Shown: piece after piece, positions 24,631-33,274 of the stretch
Layout: each line of letters starts with the position of its first letter
Position numbering within the stretch: the first letter of the stretch is position 1
NCBI GenBank assembly: GCA_903892415.1
Contig: CAITIQ010000380.1
Span: 1-47,320 of the forward strand
Reading direction: 5' to 3'
Length of the DNA: 47,320 bases
From: an uncultured delta proteobacterium
GTDB lineage: Bacteria; Myxococcota_A; Polyangia; Polyangiales; Polyangiaceae
Notes under the pieces: model-generated
Told to the model about the DNA's origin: nothing
The model's database searches: none
The model's input: only the letters and a program-made list of their open reading frames with translations
Position numbers and translations under genes: made by a program

Positions 24631-25916
24631 GACGGGGGCTGCGAACAACGTCAATTGCGCTGATCGTGACGGCCGCGAGCTGCTCGTCGGAGCCTGCGAA
24701 CAACGGTGGGCCCAGCGGAGCCCAGGCAGACTCGGCCTCGGCGCGAGCGCCGCGCAGCAAAGGCTCGGGGCAACGTGCATCGGCCAAGGCCGAGGCTGCA
24801 GAAGCCAGCAAGCCGAAGGCGCTCAAACTCATCAGCACGACCAAAGTCGAGCAGCTGATCGGCGATACCGACAAGGCCACCGGCAGCGCTACTCGCCAGC
24901 AGACCGAGCGCCGCTTTGGCATCGCTGGTACCGACCTGGGCTACTCCTTCGAGCACGACGGCGCCGCGTACTTCCTGTTCGGTGACACGATCCCAAACGG
25001 TGGCGATGGGCTCGGCCGAACCACGTCGCAAAGCAGCACTGACTTCGCCTTGGACTTCGTCACCGCGGAAGATAGTCGCTATCTACGAGTCCATCCAGTC
25101 GGCGAAAAGTTGGGCGGCTTCGAGGTGCCGGTCAGCGGGCTGAGCTTGAACGGCACCATGTACGTCGTATGCAAGACCAATCACTCGCGCGATGAAGACG
25201 CTCCCACCGACATCTCGGTGCTCACCCGCTTCGCCCAGCAGCCCGCGCGCTTCGAGCGCATACGCGAGATCTCGCGCCTGCCGGAAGGCCGCTTCTCGAA
25301 GCTATCGATGTTGCTCGCCCCGCGTGAGTTCCCAGGTCTACCGTCAGGCGGGCCGCACGTGCTTTTGTGGGGCACCGGGCGCTACCGCAAGAGCGCCCCG
25401 TATCTAGCGGTGGTTCCTGCCAGCAGCTTTGAGTCGGGCGAAGGCACGCGCTACTGGTCGGGGACGCGCAAAGGCCAGCCTGAGTTCTCGACGGCCGAGT
25501 CGCAAGCAGCTGCCCTGGTGGATGAGTCGACCCTTGGGGACCTCTCGGTTACCTGGATTGAGCCGCTGGGGCTGTTCGCGATGCTTTACGATTCTCGCAG
25601 CCCGCAAGGCCTCTTCCTACGCACGGCGGCCATGCCCTGGGGACCGTGGAGTGAGCCAGTGGCGTTGCTCGAGGGAGCCGCACCAGAACTGGACCGGCTG
25701 CGCTACAAGCCCGGAGCTTCCCCCACCAGCATGGCAGGTCCGGTGATCGCCAAGGGCAAAGATCCAGCGGAGCTAAGCGGTGGATTGTATGCACCGTACG
25801 CAATCCAACGCTTCACCAAGGTAGGTCCTTCGACCTTGGAGCTCAGCTACGTTGTTTCAACATGGAACCCGTACGTGGTGTTGCTGATGAAGAGCGAGCT
25901 TTCGCTACCGCGATGA
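24627..25916 (+). CDS. DUF4185-like lipoprotein, possible glycan hydrolase
   Basis: 429 residues. The ATG lies within the sulfatase stop (ATGA), so the genes are translationally coupled. The signal peptide ends in AASC (Cys19), followed by an Ala/Lys/Ser-rich linker to about residue 70. The body has the propeller-type pattern of DUF4185 proteins: GIAGTDLGYSFEHDGAAYFL followed directly by FGDTIPNGG, then repeated blades such as HVLLWGTGRYRKSAPYLAVV and LFAMLYDSRSPQGLFLRTA, and a final GGLYAPYAIQRF. Members of this domain family include endo-acting arabinan hydrolases in actinobacteria, so a polysaccharide hydrolase role next to a sulfatase is plausible but inferred. The family match rests on the FGDT motif and blade pattern. 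Confidence 0.7.
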   Translation: MRRGLRTTSIALIVTAASCSSEPANNGGPSGAQADSASARAPRSKGSGQRASAKAEAAEASKPKALKLISTTKVEQLIGDTDKATGSATRQQTERRFGIAGTDLGYSFEHDGAAYFLFGDTIPNGGDGLGRTTSQSSTDFALDFVTAEDSRYLRVHPVGEKLGGFEVPVSGLSLNGTMYVVCKTNHSRDEDAPTDISVLTRFAQQPARFERIREISRLPEGRFSKLSMLLAPREFPGLPSGGPHVLLWGTGRYRKSAPYLAVVPASSFESGEGTRYWSGTRKGQPEFSTAESQAAALVDESTLGDLSVTWIEPLGLFAMLYDSRSPQGLFLRTAAMPWGPWSEPVALLEGAAPELDRLRYKPGASPTSMAGPVIAKGKDPAELSGGLYAPYAIQRFTKVGPSTLELSYVVSTWNPYVVLLMKSELSLPR

Positions 25917-25962
25917 GCTCGAGAGACACGTACCCTCGCAAGCTTTCCTCGGAGCAGCAGCA

Positions 25963-26784
25963 ATGAGCGATATGGTGACGGTCGGCAGCTACCTCGATCC
26001 GATGGACGTGCAGTTCGCGCGGCTCCACCTGGAGGAGCACGGCATCCGGGCGGCTGTGGTGGAGACCTCCAACTTCGATCCAACCTTGATCGGCGTGAGC
26101 GGCGGCATCCGCTTGCAGGTCGCGGAGAAGGACGAGCTGCAAGCACGAACGTTGCTGCGCGCCTTGGCCAATGAGCGCACGGAGATCGACCCAGACGCCG
26201 ATGCGGGCGAGGTCCGTTGTCCGCGTTGCGAGCTTGCGTATTGCTTCTTCGAGCCGCCGAGCCTGCGCGGCGTCGCGCCGGGCGCCACAGAGCTGGGCGT
26301 ATTCGTCGCGGCGATCTTGCGCTTCGGTCCGAAGCGCTGGACCTGCCACAAGTGTGGTCACCGTTGGGACGATCCGAACGAGGGCCCCAAGCGGCCGACC
26401 GTGCTCAAGCCGGGGGATCCGCGGCCGGTGTTCCGACTCAAGCGCAGCGCACCGGGAATGGGCGCGTTCATGGGCTTCATGGTGGGCGCCGGGTTTGTAT
26501 TGGCCAGCGGCTTCGCACCGATCCTCGTGCTGCCTGCGGCCGCGTTACTTGGCTACCTGATCGGCAACTCGCTCAATCGCGACGTTTGCTCCGAGCCGTC
26601 GTGTCGCAAGCAGCTGCCAGCCCACGCCGAGACCTGCGAAGGTTGCGGAGGCTTCGTTGCAGGCGAAATTCGACGCGCCGCCGAACACTTCGCCGAGGCC
26701 GCTGAGGCGCGCCGCGAAATCGTGCGGATGCGCAAAGCTCGCAAAACAGCTCGGCGCAAGCGCGCCGAAGCCAGTGGCGGCTGA
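25963..26784 (+). CDS. DUF2007-type domain protein with zinc-ribbon cysteines and a membrane segment
   Basis: 273 residues. Residues ~3-70 (VTVGSYLDPMDVQFARLHLE, GIRLQVAEKDELQARTLL) match the small DUF2007 domain, a GlnB-like fold of unknown role. Next are four cysteines in zinc-ribbon spacing (RCPRCELAY and TCHKCGHRW), a hydrophobic hairpin at about 165-205 (FMGFMVGAGFVLASGF), a second cysteine cluster (CSEPSCRK, CEGCGGF) and a basic helical tail. It is probably an inner-membrane protein with cytoplasmic zinc ribbons. The start has GGAG about 9 nt upstream. It lies 46 nt after the DUF4185 gene and could be in the same transcript. Confidence 0.7.
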   Translation: MSDMVTVGSYLDPMDVQFARLHLEEHGIRAAVVETSNFDPTLIGVSGGIRLQVAEKDELQARTLLRALANERTEIDPDADAGEVRCPRCELAYCFFEPPSLRGVAPGATELGVFVAAILRFGPKRWTCHKCGHRWDDPNEGPKRPTVLKPGDPRPVFRLKRSAPGMGAFMGFMVGAGFVLASGFAPILVLPAAALLGYLIGNSLNRDVCSEPSCRKQLPAHAETCEGCGGFVAGEIRRAAEHFAEAAEARREIVRMRKARKTARRKRAEASGG

Positions 26785-26823
26785 ATGCTGCGGGATGACC
26801 GCCGGAGGGGGATGGGCACCGCC

Positions 26824-26919
26824 GGGATGCGCCGCGGGGAATGGGCGCCGCCGCGGGGATAGGAGCGCGCCGCCGGGGATGCGCCGCTGGGAATGGGCGC
26901 CGCCGCGGGGATAGGCGCC
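26824..26919. repeat. imperfect 52-bp tandem repeat, about 1.8 copies
   Basis: A GC-rich unit beginning GGGATGCGCCGC at 26824 recurs at 26876 with few changes; both copies contain GAATGGGCGCCGCCGCGGGG. A shorter, more diverged piece precedes them (26790-26823). The unit lies in the 258-bp gap between convergent genes, and no gene is seen in it. Confidence 0.7.
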
Positions 26920-26920
26920 C

Positions 26921-26995
26921 GAAGTGGACGTTTTGTTGAGTTGGAGGCCCGATCCCTTGACGATCGACGGCCGAATTCAACAAAACGTCCATTTC
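26921..26995. repeat. 22-bp inverted repeat with 31-nt loop between convergent genes
   Basis: The arms at 26921-26942 and 26974-26995 match at 20 of 22 positions, sharing TGGACGTTTTGTTGA. The arms are less GC-rich than their surroundings and contain TTTT. The position between two converging genes suggests a bidirectional terminator; a small non-coding mobile repeat is the alternative. Confidence 0.7.
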
Positions 26996-27042
26996 GACCG
27001 GCCATCCCCTCGCGCCCCCTTTCGTGGCGCTCGCGGGGAAAG

Positions 27043-27597
27043 TTACCTCCAGCTGAGCACGCAGGTCATCGAGTCGTCCCCGTCGTTGCCACCGGAGGTC
27101 ACCGTCGCCTTCGCTTCCTTACCACCACAAAGCTCGATCAGGGTCTCGAAGCTGCCCAACATGTCCTCCCAGGTCCCGTGATTGCAACCCTCACACTGGC
27201 TGAAGCGGATGCGCGCCACGCCCTCCCGATTCTCCTCGACCTCGACCTCGCCGCCCTCCGCGATGAGTGAGTGTAGGCGCTTCAACTGCCCCATCGGGGT
27301 GTTGGGCGAGAGAAACCGAAGGATGAAGCGATAGAGGTGCGTCACGTCGTGACGCGTGGCGCGCCGCCCGATTTCGCGCGATATCGCTACGCCGTGAAGA
27401 GACTGCGCTGCCTGGTGAAGCGCGCCGTACCACTCCATCGGGTACCAACCGATCGACAAGATCTCACGGTTACGCAGCTTCAGCGCGAGCTCGCTCGGGA
27501 GCAGGGGCATCAGCTCAGCCATCACGGTTGGTCCCTTGAGCTCAACGAGCGTACGTTCAAACCCAACGAACGACTGCCCCTTCACGCGAATGCCCAT
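27043..27597 (-). CDS. possible DUF2378-like myxobacterial protein
   Basis: 184 residues from ATG 27597, which has AGGA about 9 nt upstream; a GTG 12 codons further up is an alternative. The sequence pattern VKGQSFVGFERTLVELKGPT, LPSELALKLRNREILSIGWY and LYRFILRFLSPN recalls DUF2378 (TIGR02265) proteins, ~200-residue proteins almost limited to myxobacteria and of unknown function. The later part has FSQCEGCNHGTWEDMLGSFE and a final strand DDSMTCVLSWR. No signal peptide. The resemblance is from overall layout, so the family call is tentative. Confidence 0.5.
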   Translation of the reverse strand: MGIRVKGQSFVGFERTLVELKGPTVMAELMPLLPSELALKLRNREILSIGWYPMEWYGALHQAAQSLHGVAISREIGRRATRHDVTHLYRFILRFLSPNTPMGQLKRLHSLIAEGGEVEVEENREGVARIRFSQCEGCNHGTWEDMLGSFETLIELCGGKEAKATVTSGGNDGDDSMTCVLSWR

Positions 27598-27702
27598 CGC
27601 GTTGCATCCTAGCGTGTCGGTGGCCCGCGCCACGCCTCTACCTCGCGCGGAGACCGAGCCACGCTCGAGTGCGGCGGCTGACGCGCTCGAGGACGAGCGA
27701 GC

Positions 27703-27999
27703 TCAGTTCCATTCCTTCGAGCCGCCGCGGGTGGTGAGCGCGGAGATGCGCGCGCTGAGCTCCTGGATGGTCTCTTCACGTGTGACGGGGCGCTCCTCCT
27801 CGGCGAGCGCGCGGTTCTTCGTCGCGTTGACTTGATAGGCGTCCCGGTGTTTGCCGGGCTTCTCACGGTCCGCAGCGCGTTCCCAAAGGTGAGCGGCGTC
27901 TCGATACGCCTGCGTGCGCGCCATGTCGTCGGGCGCCTCCTCGGCTTTGAGTTCGGCGGCTTGGGCTTTGACTACGTACGGGTTTCTTCCGAAGGCCAT
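27703..27999 (-). CDS. small helical hypothetical protein, 98 aa
   Basis: 98 residues beginning MAFGRNPYVVKAQAAELKAE. The middle (RTQAYRDAAHLWERAADREK) looks like one tetratricopeptide-type helical pair, and the end is a charged helix (REETIQELSARISALTTRGG). No targeting signal. Codon use is like that of neighbouring genes. The function is unknown. It lies 105 nt upstream of the DUF2378-like gene on the same strand. Confidence 0.55.
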   Translation of the reverse strand: MAFGRNPYVVKAQAAELKAEEAPDDMARTQAYRDAAHLWERAADREKPGKHRDAYQVNATKNRALAEEERPVTREETIQELSARISALTTRGGSKEWN

Positions 28000-28113
28000 C
28001 CCAAGGACCTAGCCGAAGCAGGCCGCAGCCGGCCGAGCAAATGTCCGAGCCAGGTCGAACAACGTCCGATCCAAGGGCTCGAGCCGCGCGATCGGGAAGC
28101 CGTGCCTCTCGAT

Positions 28114-29064
28114 TCACCCGCCGCTGGGGCTCAGCATGAACGGCAGCTTCACCTTGGCTGGCGCTACCGCGGGCGCGGCCACCTTCGAGCGGTTCACGAG
28201 CGCGGATATGCAGACGTTCACGGCGGCGTCGGGTAGGTCGCCTGAGACTATGGCTGCGGACAAGCGTCCATCCGCGGCTACGTCGGCGACGATGGCGATC
28301 GCTCCCTGGAGATTGGGGTTGTCGAAGAGGCCCATGGTGTAACAGAAGCGAACGGCCGAGCTGACCTCGCCCGCGCTCGCGGACTCCAGCTGCTTCCTCG
28401 TCGCCTCGTCGCTGGCGGTCACCGCCCCCAGCCGCGCGCTTGGCTTGCTCCCGCGCATCCCAAATCGCGCGGGCCCCTGCTTGGCCGTAGCGAAGAGCGC
28501 CGTCGCCGCCGTGCTCGCCGACGGCGGCAGAGTCGCGGCCGGGTCGAGCGCGAGCGCGAGCGCCCCATGATGCTCCGCGGTCTTCCTCTTCTCGTCGTCG
28601 GCGCTGTCGGCCCATAGGCTCGCCGACTTGAGCAGCAGCTTGGCGTGCACCGCGGGCTCGCAGCGCGTCGCCTCGATCGTCACGGCTGGTAGCGTCGAAG
28701 CGCGCCCCCGCGCGCCGCTGGGCGCGACGCCGCCGCTGCACAGCGCCAACGCGGCGAGGACCTTCTCCGCGGCGTCGGGACCATCCGCTAGCGGGTCCAG
28801 CCGCTCAAGCTCGGCGTTGGCGTCTCGTAGGATGGCGGCCGCGCTCGCGCTCGGAGCCGCAGCCGCAGCCACGACGGACGCCGCTGAAACGGTCGCGCTC
28901 ACGCTGGCGGCAGGCCTCGGGCTGCCACTCGCCGAAGGGGCGGTCGCTTCGGAGGGCGCGCAAGCCGCGAACGCGATCGAGCCCACCCTAGCGATGAGGT
29001 GCGCGCGCACGGCGCCACCTTGACTCGCTCGCGCTCGGAGCCGGCTACGTGCTTCGCTAAGCAT
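28114..29064 (-). CDS. Ala/Ser-rich protein with AgmX/PglI-like C-terminal domain
   Basis: 316 residues from ATG 29064. A hydrophobic stretch ends in AFAAC (Cys35), a plausible lipobox if translation begins further in; with the present start the leader is long and Arg-rich. Residues ~40-75 are Ala/Ser-Pro low complexity. The C-terminal ~110 residues (GEVSSAVRFCYTMGLFDNPN, IAIVADVAADGRLSAAIVSG, NVCISALVNRSKV and LPFMLSP) match the layout of the AgmX/PglI C-terminal domain found in myxobacterial gliding and envelope proteins: the GxVxLxxxIxxDGxV strand, a C-x6-9 segment and a final PF/P. The gene overlaps the previous gene's end by 8 nt, so the two are coupled. Confidence 0.6.
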   Translation of the reverse strand: MLSEARSRLRARASQGGAVRAHLIARVGSIAFAACAPSEATAPSASGSPRPAASVSATVSAASVVAAAAAPSASAAAILRDANAELERLDPLADGPDAAEKVLAALALCSGGVAPSGARGRASTLPAVTIEATRCEPAVHAKLLLKSASLWADSADDEKRKTAEHHGALALALDPAATLPPSASTAATALFATAKQGPARFGMRGSKPSARLGAVTASDEATRKQLESASAGEVSSAVRFCYTMGLFDNPNLQGAIAIVADVAADGRLSAAIVSGDLPDAAVNVCISALVNRSKVAAPAVAPAKVKLPFMLSPSGG

Positions 29065-30208
29065 CGTTGGCCGCGCCGCCCAAGAGTTCGCGATGGGCGT
29101 CTTCAGCCACGAGCAGCTCGGCTTGGCATTGCTCCAGGTGCTCCCGAGCCTGCTCGTGCTGCAGCTTCGCCAGGTCCAATAGCTTCACGGCCTGCTCCAC
29201 GGCTAGCTGCGCCTGCTCGGCCAAGGCGCGCTTCTCAGCGACCTCCGCCAAAACCTGCTCGGCCTGCGCAAGGCGAGCGGCCTCACGACGCTCCTTCTCG
29301 AGCCGGCGGTTCTCAGCGATTTTGCGGGCCTGCTCGAGGATGCGGTCTTCCTCGAGGCGCTGTTGCTCCTCGCGCTCGGCCTCTTCCCGGGCGGCTTGCG
29401 CGCGCTGCTCGGCTGCGCGTTGGGACTGAAGCTTCGCTTGCGTCTGGCGCTGGGCTTCGACCGCCGCCTGCACCTCGGCCGCGGTGGGCTCGAGCGGAGG
29501 CCGCGGAGCCGCGGGGAGAGGCGCAGGCATAGGCGCAGGGATCGGAGCAGGTGCAGGCGCAGGCGCAGGCGCAGGCGCAAGCGCAAGCGCAGGCGCAAGC
29601 GCAAGCGCAGGTGCATCCGCAGGCGCAGGCGCAAGGACGGGCGCGACGGAAGCTGCGGGCGCCTGGATCGGAGCGGGCGCTGGGCGCTCGCGCGCTTCAA
29701 CCTGCAGGCCCTGACTCGCCGCTAACAACGCCAAGGTCGAAAAGTCCGCGGCCTCGAGATCCTCGACCAAGCGGCCGGCGCGTAAACGAGCTCGGCCCTG
29801 CGGGTCCATCGCCGCTGTTTGCAGCGTTTGCGCAAGCCGATCCGAGAGCGCGCGGGTGACGTTGGTACCGTCAGCGACCAAGCGCGCAGTAGCCGCGTCC
29901 ATCACGGCCCGCTGCGCGCGCCGATGCGCGTCTTTGGCAGCAAAAAGCGCCTCGCGGCCGAGCGCCTCGATCTGGGTCGCGGCCTCCGCGTCCTGCGTCG
30001 TGAGATAGAGCTCGACGAGCTCGGCTTGTTGGCGTGCAACTTGATTGAGCGCCCACGCGGAAGGAGTGGGCTTGGCAAGGGCCTCCACGGCTTTGGCGCC
30101 CGCTTTGTCACCTCGCGCACGCAGCGCCTTGGCCAAGGCTTTGCGTTCTTCGACAAAGACCTTCAACCCTGCGTCAAACAGGCTGTCATCAGGAGGGAGC
30201 GAACTCAC
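29057..30208 (-). CDS. Ala-Pro-rich coiled-coil protein
   Basis: 383 residues from GTG 30208, where native-looking sequence begins (VSSLPPDDSLFDAGLKVFVE); the frame is open further upstream but antisense to the next gene. Residues ~1-175 are helical and charged (KALAKALRARGDKAGAKAVE, ALNQVARQQAELVELYL). Residues ~185-240 are an Ala-Pro low-complexity region (29520-29650), and the rest is a long Ala/Glu/Arg/Gln coiled coil. No membrane segment. The family is unknown, but proteins with this N-terminal pattern and no known function are common in myxobacteria and actinobacteria. It is followed, with an 8-nt overlap, by the AgmX-like gene. Confidence 0.6.
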   Translation of the reverse strand: MSSLPPDDSLFDAGLKVFVEERKALAKALRARGDKAGAKAVEALAKPTPSAWALNQVARQQAELVELYLTTQDAEAATQIEALGREALFAAKDAHRRAQRAVMDAATARLVADGTNVTRALSDRLAQTLQTAAMDPQGRARLRAGRLVEDLEAADFSTLALLAASQGLQVEARERPAPAPIQAPAASVAPVLAPAPADAPALALAPALALAPAPAPAPAPAPIPAPMPAPLPAAPRPPLEPTAAEVQAAVEAQRQTQAKLQSQRAAEQRAQAAREEAEREEQQRLEEDRILEQARKIAENRRLEKERREAARLAQAEQVLAEVAEKRALAEQAQLAVEQAVKLLDLAKLQHEQAREHLEQCQAELLVAEDAHRELLGGAANDA

Positions 30209-30332
30209 GCGACGTCTCGCAACATGAAGCGAGGGTGCTTGAAGCAAGCAGTTCTGGCAATGGCCACTGCACCCCGCGCAAGAACCCGCGCCAAGCAGAG
30301 AACTTTCTCGAGTGAGCCGCGTCCCTAGCAAC

Positions 30333-30866
30333 ATGCCCAACGCGCCAAGCTTTCTCGATGAGCTCCAAATCGCCTCCCCTTGCAAAGCCGATTGGGCGCA
30401 GATGCAGGGTGATGAGCGGGTGCGCTTTTGCGGGCGTTGCGAGAAGTACGTCTACAACCTAAACGCAATGAGCCGGGAAGAGAGCGTGGCGCTGTTGCTC
30501 GAGAAGGGCGAGGCCTGCGTGCGCATGGCTCGGCGCGCCGACGGTACCGTTGTGACAAACGATTGTCCGGTGGGCGCACGAAGCCAGAGGCGCACCATGC
30601 GCGTGGCTACGGCCTTGGCGGGCGGCCTTCTGGCAGCCTCAGCGCTCGTGCTGAGGCACCGCGCCTACGCCGACCAACCCAAAGCGCAGACGCACGCCGC
30701 GGAGCTGAGCGCCAAACCCAGCTGCGCCTCGCCCAAGCCCGCGGCTGGCCCTTCCTTGTGGGACAAGCTGAGCGAGTTCGCGAAGCAGGCGGAACGGCGT
30801 GCCGAGCCCATGATGATGGGCGCGGTCCACGTCGTGGAGCCGTCACCCAGGCCCGCTCGTCGCTGA
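30333..30866 (+). CDS. myxobacterial conserved protein with cysteine motif and a membrane segment
   Basis: 177 residues from ATG 30333; GTG 30312 is an alternative. The N-terminal domain FLDELQIASPCKADWAQMQG continues GDERVRFCGRCEKYVYNLNA and later CVRMARRADGTVVTNDCPVG. This C...C-x-x-C...C-P-V-G arrangement recurs in many Polyangia and Planctomycete proteins of unknown function and may bind a metal. A single transmembrane helix follows (VATALAGGLLAASALVL, residues ~93-110), with a Pro/Lys-rich tail. The C-terminal end overlaps the converging metallophosphoesterase gene by 24 nt. Confidence 0.65.
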   Translation: MPNAPSFLDELQIASPCKADWAQMQGDERVRFCGRCEKYVYNLNAMSREESVALLLEKGEACVRMARRADGTVVTNDCPVGARSQRRTMRVATALAGGLLAASALVLRHRAYADQPKAQTHAAELSAKPSCASPKPAAGPSLWDKLSEFAKQAERRAEPMMMGAVHVVEPSPRPARR

Positions 30867-32051
30867 GCCCGGCGCAGCGGCGAAGCCGACCTCGAGCACC
30901 GATTCTTCCGGCGGAACCCCGACGCGAATCGGAAAACCGTAGTGACCGGTGCCGCGATGCACGTAGAGCCGGTTCTTTCCGAGGCCCCAAAAGCCGTGAT
31001 CCGGAATCTTAGTGAACAGGCTGACGAAGGTGCCCGGCAAGCCGAGGTTCACTAGGCCGAGCTGGCCGCCGTGAGTATGCCCGGAGAAGACGAGGTCTGC
31101 GTCGCCGTCCGGGATGTGAACGAAGGCGCCAGGATCATGCAGCATGACCAAGCGCGGTACGCCTTCTTTGCGCGGGAAGAGACGGAGCGCTTGCTGGATC
31201 TTCTCGCGTCGCTCGCGGAAGTGGAAATCCAGCCCGACGATTTGAAGCTCGCCCCAGCGGGTGGTGACCGTGCGCGCATCATCGATCAACATCGTCGCGC
31301 CCACGTTCAAAAGCGCGCGCAGCACGGTGTCGGGCGCCTCATGATCGTGGTTGCCCATGCAGGCGAACACGCGCCCCTTCAGTGCAGCCAACGGCTCGAA
31401 GGCGCGCGTCATCACCTCCAGCGCGCGGTGCGACTCCATGGTGAGAAAGTCCCCGGTGAGCAGCACGAGGTCCGGATCCGCTGCCACGGCGTCCTCTGAA
31501 ATACGCCGCAGCGCAGCCTCGGTCATGAACGTCCCGAGATGCGGATCGGTGATTTGAACGACGCGCAGCGGGCGTGTCCCCTCGGGCAACGGCGCGCTCT
31601 TGGCCCGGCCGAGCTGCGGTTGCGGCGCGCCGTCGAGCCAAAGGCGAACCACCTCTTTGCGGCGCAAGAGCGTGCTGCCGAACAAGCCCAAGGTCGCCAC
31701 CGCGTAGGGCACTGGGAAGGTCAGTTCACCCAAGCCAAAGGCGCTGGCGATGGCCCACGGCCAAGCCAAGAAGGTCGCCGCGGCGAAGAAAGAGCCGGGG
31801 ATGCTGACCAGCAGCCGGTACCAAAGAGGCCGCAAATTCGGAAACACAAGGCCGGCAAAGTGCAGGTAAACCGCCGCGTGAAACGCGAAATAGAGCGGGC
31901 CAATCGCAGTGAAGTAGTCGGCCATGGCCGAAGCCACGAGCGAGTGGATGCTGAGCAGCACCCCAGCGAAGGTGGCGTAGAAGCGCCCGCGAAAGCGAGC
32001 GGCCAACGCCACCACCAACACCGTCGCTGCCGCGCTGATAAGAGCAACCAC
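30843..32051 (-). CDS. membrane-anchored metallophosphoesterase (YaeI/YkuE-like)
   Basis: 402 residues from GTG 32051. The first ~145 residues hold four or more membrane helices. The calcineurin-like phosphoesterase domain follows with all five signatures: ITDPHLGTF (D-x-H), LLTGDFL (GD), MGNHDHEA (GNHD), MLHDPG (H) and SGHTHGGQ (GHxH). Such enzymes hydrolyse phosphoesters with two metal ions; relatives of YaeI act on lipid or nucleotide substrates at the membrane. The GTG overlaps by one base the stop of the upstream lipoprotein gene, so the pair is coupled. The substrate is unknown. Confidence 0.85.
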   Translation of the reverse strand: MVALISAAATVLVVALAARFRGRFYATFAGVLLSIHSLVASAMADYFTAIGPLYFAFHAAVYLHFAGLVFPNLRPLWYRLLVSIPGSFFAAATFLAWPWAIASAFGLGELTFPVPYAVATLGLFGSTLLRRKEVVRLWLDGAPQPQLGRAKSAPLPEGTRPLRVVQITDPHLGTFMTEAALRRISEDAVAADPDLVLLTGDFLTMESHRALEVMTRAFEPLAALKGRVFACMGNHDHEAPDTVLRALLNVGATMLIDDARTVTTRWGELQIVGLDFHFRERREKIQQALRLFPRKEGVPRLVMLHDPGAFVHIPDGDADLVFSGHTHGGQLGLVNLGLPGTFVSLFTKIPDHGFWGLGKNRLYVHRGTGHYGFPIRVGVPPEESVLEVGFAAAPGSATSGPG

Positions 32052-33154
32052 TACTGCGCCTTGAGCTCCTCTTCGACCCGGGCGAGCTCTTCTTTGACCT
32101 CGTTGGCCGTATCAGGGAAGGAGCTCTTGAGGAAGGGAGTGAGCGCCTCCTTGGCTCGCTTGACGTCACACATGCGGAACAGCCGAATGAACGACCGCTG
32201 CTCCCACTCCTCGGTGATCTTGGGGGCAACCTTTACCGCCACATCGAAGGCGCGCTTCTTCAGCTCCTCCGGCGTGCGGTAGCCCCAGCAAACGCTTGAG
32301 ACCGCCGACTGAAAGGCCTGCAACTTGGTGTCGGGCTGGGCCGCCTTCACCCGCTTCTCGATCTCGGCCAGCGTCGCCTCTTGCAAGCCTTCACACTTGG
32401 AGGTCGCACCGGCCTCGAGCGCCTCAGCCGTGAGATCGTCGTTGCGGGTGAGTTGGCTCTTGAGCGCGGAGCAAAGCGGCTCGGAGGGCCGGGTGCGGCC
32501 GTTGCCCGAGAGCGCCAGCAACGCTGAACGCTTCACCGAACGGTCCGCGTCCTCCATCAGCTTCTGGTTAAATTTGAGCGAAAAGGCCGTGGGCTGCAGC
32601 GGCAACATCGCGCTCGCTACAGCGTCGCGAAATTGGCTATTGCCGTGGCTGGTGAAGGCCATCACCTGCTCCGTCATGCCGAGCTTCTCGGCGTTGATGA
32701 AAGCAGCAAAACGCCCCAGCCGGCTGAGCACGCGGGGCTCAGCCTCCTTTGAAATCACCTTGATCAAGCGCTCGGCGTTGGCCTTCTGCGCGAAGAACGC
32801 GCGGCCGGTTACAAAGCCTTTGTCCGCGGCGAGCGCGCGCATGCGCACGTCGCTGTTCTCGAGCATGGCCAAGATGGTGGAGTTACCGTCGAGCCCTTCG
32901 AACAGATCGTCACTCTCGCTGGTGAACGCTTTGTAGGCCGGGCAGTTCCAGTCGAAGCTCGAGTTCTCGAACTTGCAGGTCTTGGCAGCCTCTGCCAACG
33001 CCAAGATGTCCGGGTCGGAGTTGCTGGAGGTGGCGGCGGTGGCCGGCGCGTCCGCACAATCCTTTTGCGCCGGAGCGTTGGGTGCTGCAGCAGGAGCGCC
33101 TGCGCAAGCCGTTGCGAACGCGAGCGCACAGATCAAACGAGTCTGAAGAGCCAT
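32051..33154 (-). CDS. putative lipoprotein with HEAT-like helical repeats
   Basis: 367 residues from ATG 33154; a GTG directly before it is possible. The signal peptide ends at FATAC (Cys17), followed by an Ala/Pro spacer. The mature part is almost all helical, with repeated helix pairs such as NSQFRDAVASAMLPLQPTAF, DRSVKRSALLALSGNGR and QRSFIRLFRMCDVKRAKEAL, which look like HEAT/armadillo-type repeats. It has scattered cysteines (KTCKFENSSFDWNC, EPLC, SKCEG, SSVCWG). No enzymatic motif. Its stop overlaps the start of the metallophosphoesterase gene, suggesting a joint envelope function. Confidence 0.65.
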   Translation of the reverse strand: MALQTRLICALAFATACAGAPAAAPNAPAQKDCADAPATAATSSNSDPDILALAEAAKTCKFENSSFDWNCPAYKAFTSESDDLFEGLDGNSTILAMLENSDVRMRALAADKGFVTGRAFFAQKANAERLIKVISKEAEPRVLSRLGRFAAFINAEKLGMTEQVMAFTSHGNSQFRDAVASAMLPLQPTAFSLKFNQKLMEDADRSVKRSALLALSGNGRTRPSEPLCSALKSQLTRNDDLTAEALEAGATSKCEGLQEATLAEIEKRVKAAQPDTKLQAFQSAVSSVCWGYRTPEELKKRAFDVAVKVAPKITEEWEQRSFIRLFRMCDVKRAKEALTPFLKSSFPDTANEVKEELARVEEELKAQ

Positions 33155-33274
33155 CACGGCGGATTGCTAGTCCGCCTCGTCGCAGCCGGCAACGACAACG
33201 CGTGCGCCCACCACTGCGTGGACTCCGTCCACTCCCGTTCCCGTGGCGGTCGGATTCCCCTACCCTTCGATGCG

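Noticed and set aside
29484..29714. Gly-Ala repeat frame on the plus strand
   Set aside because: It is the antisense reading of the Ala-Pro region of the coiled-coil protein; codon bias and neighbours favour the minus strand.
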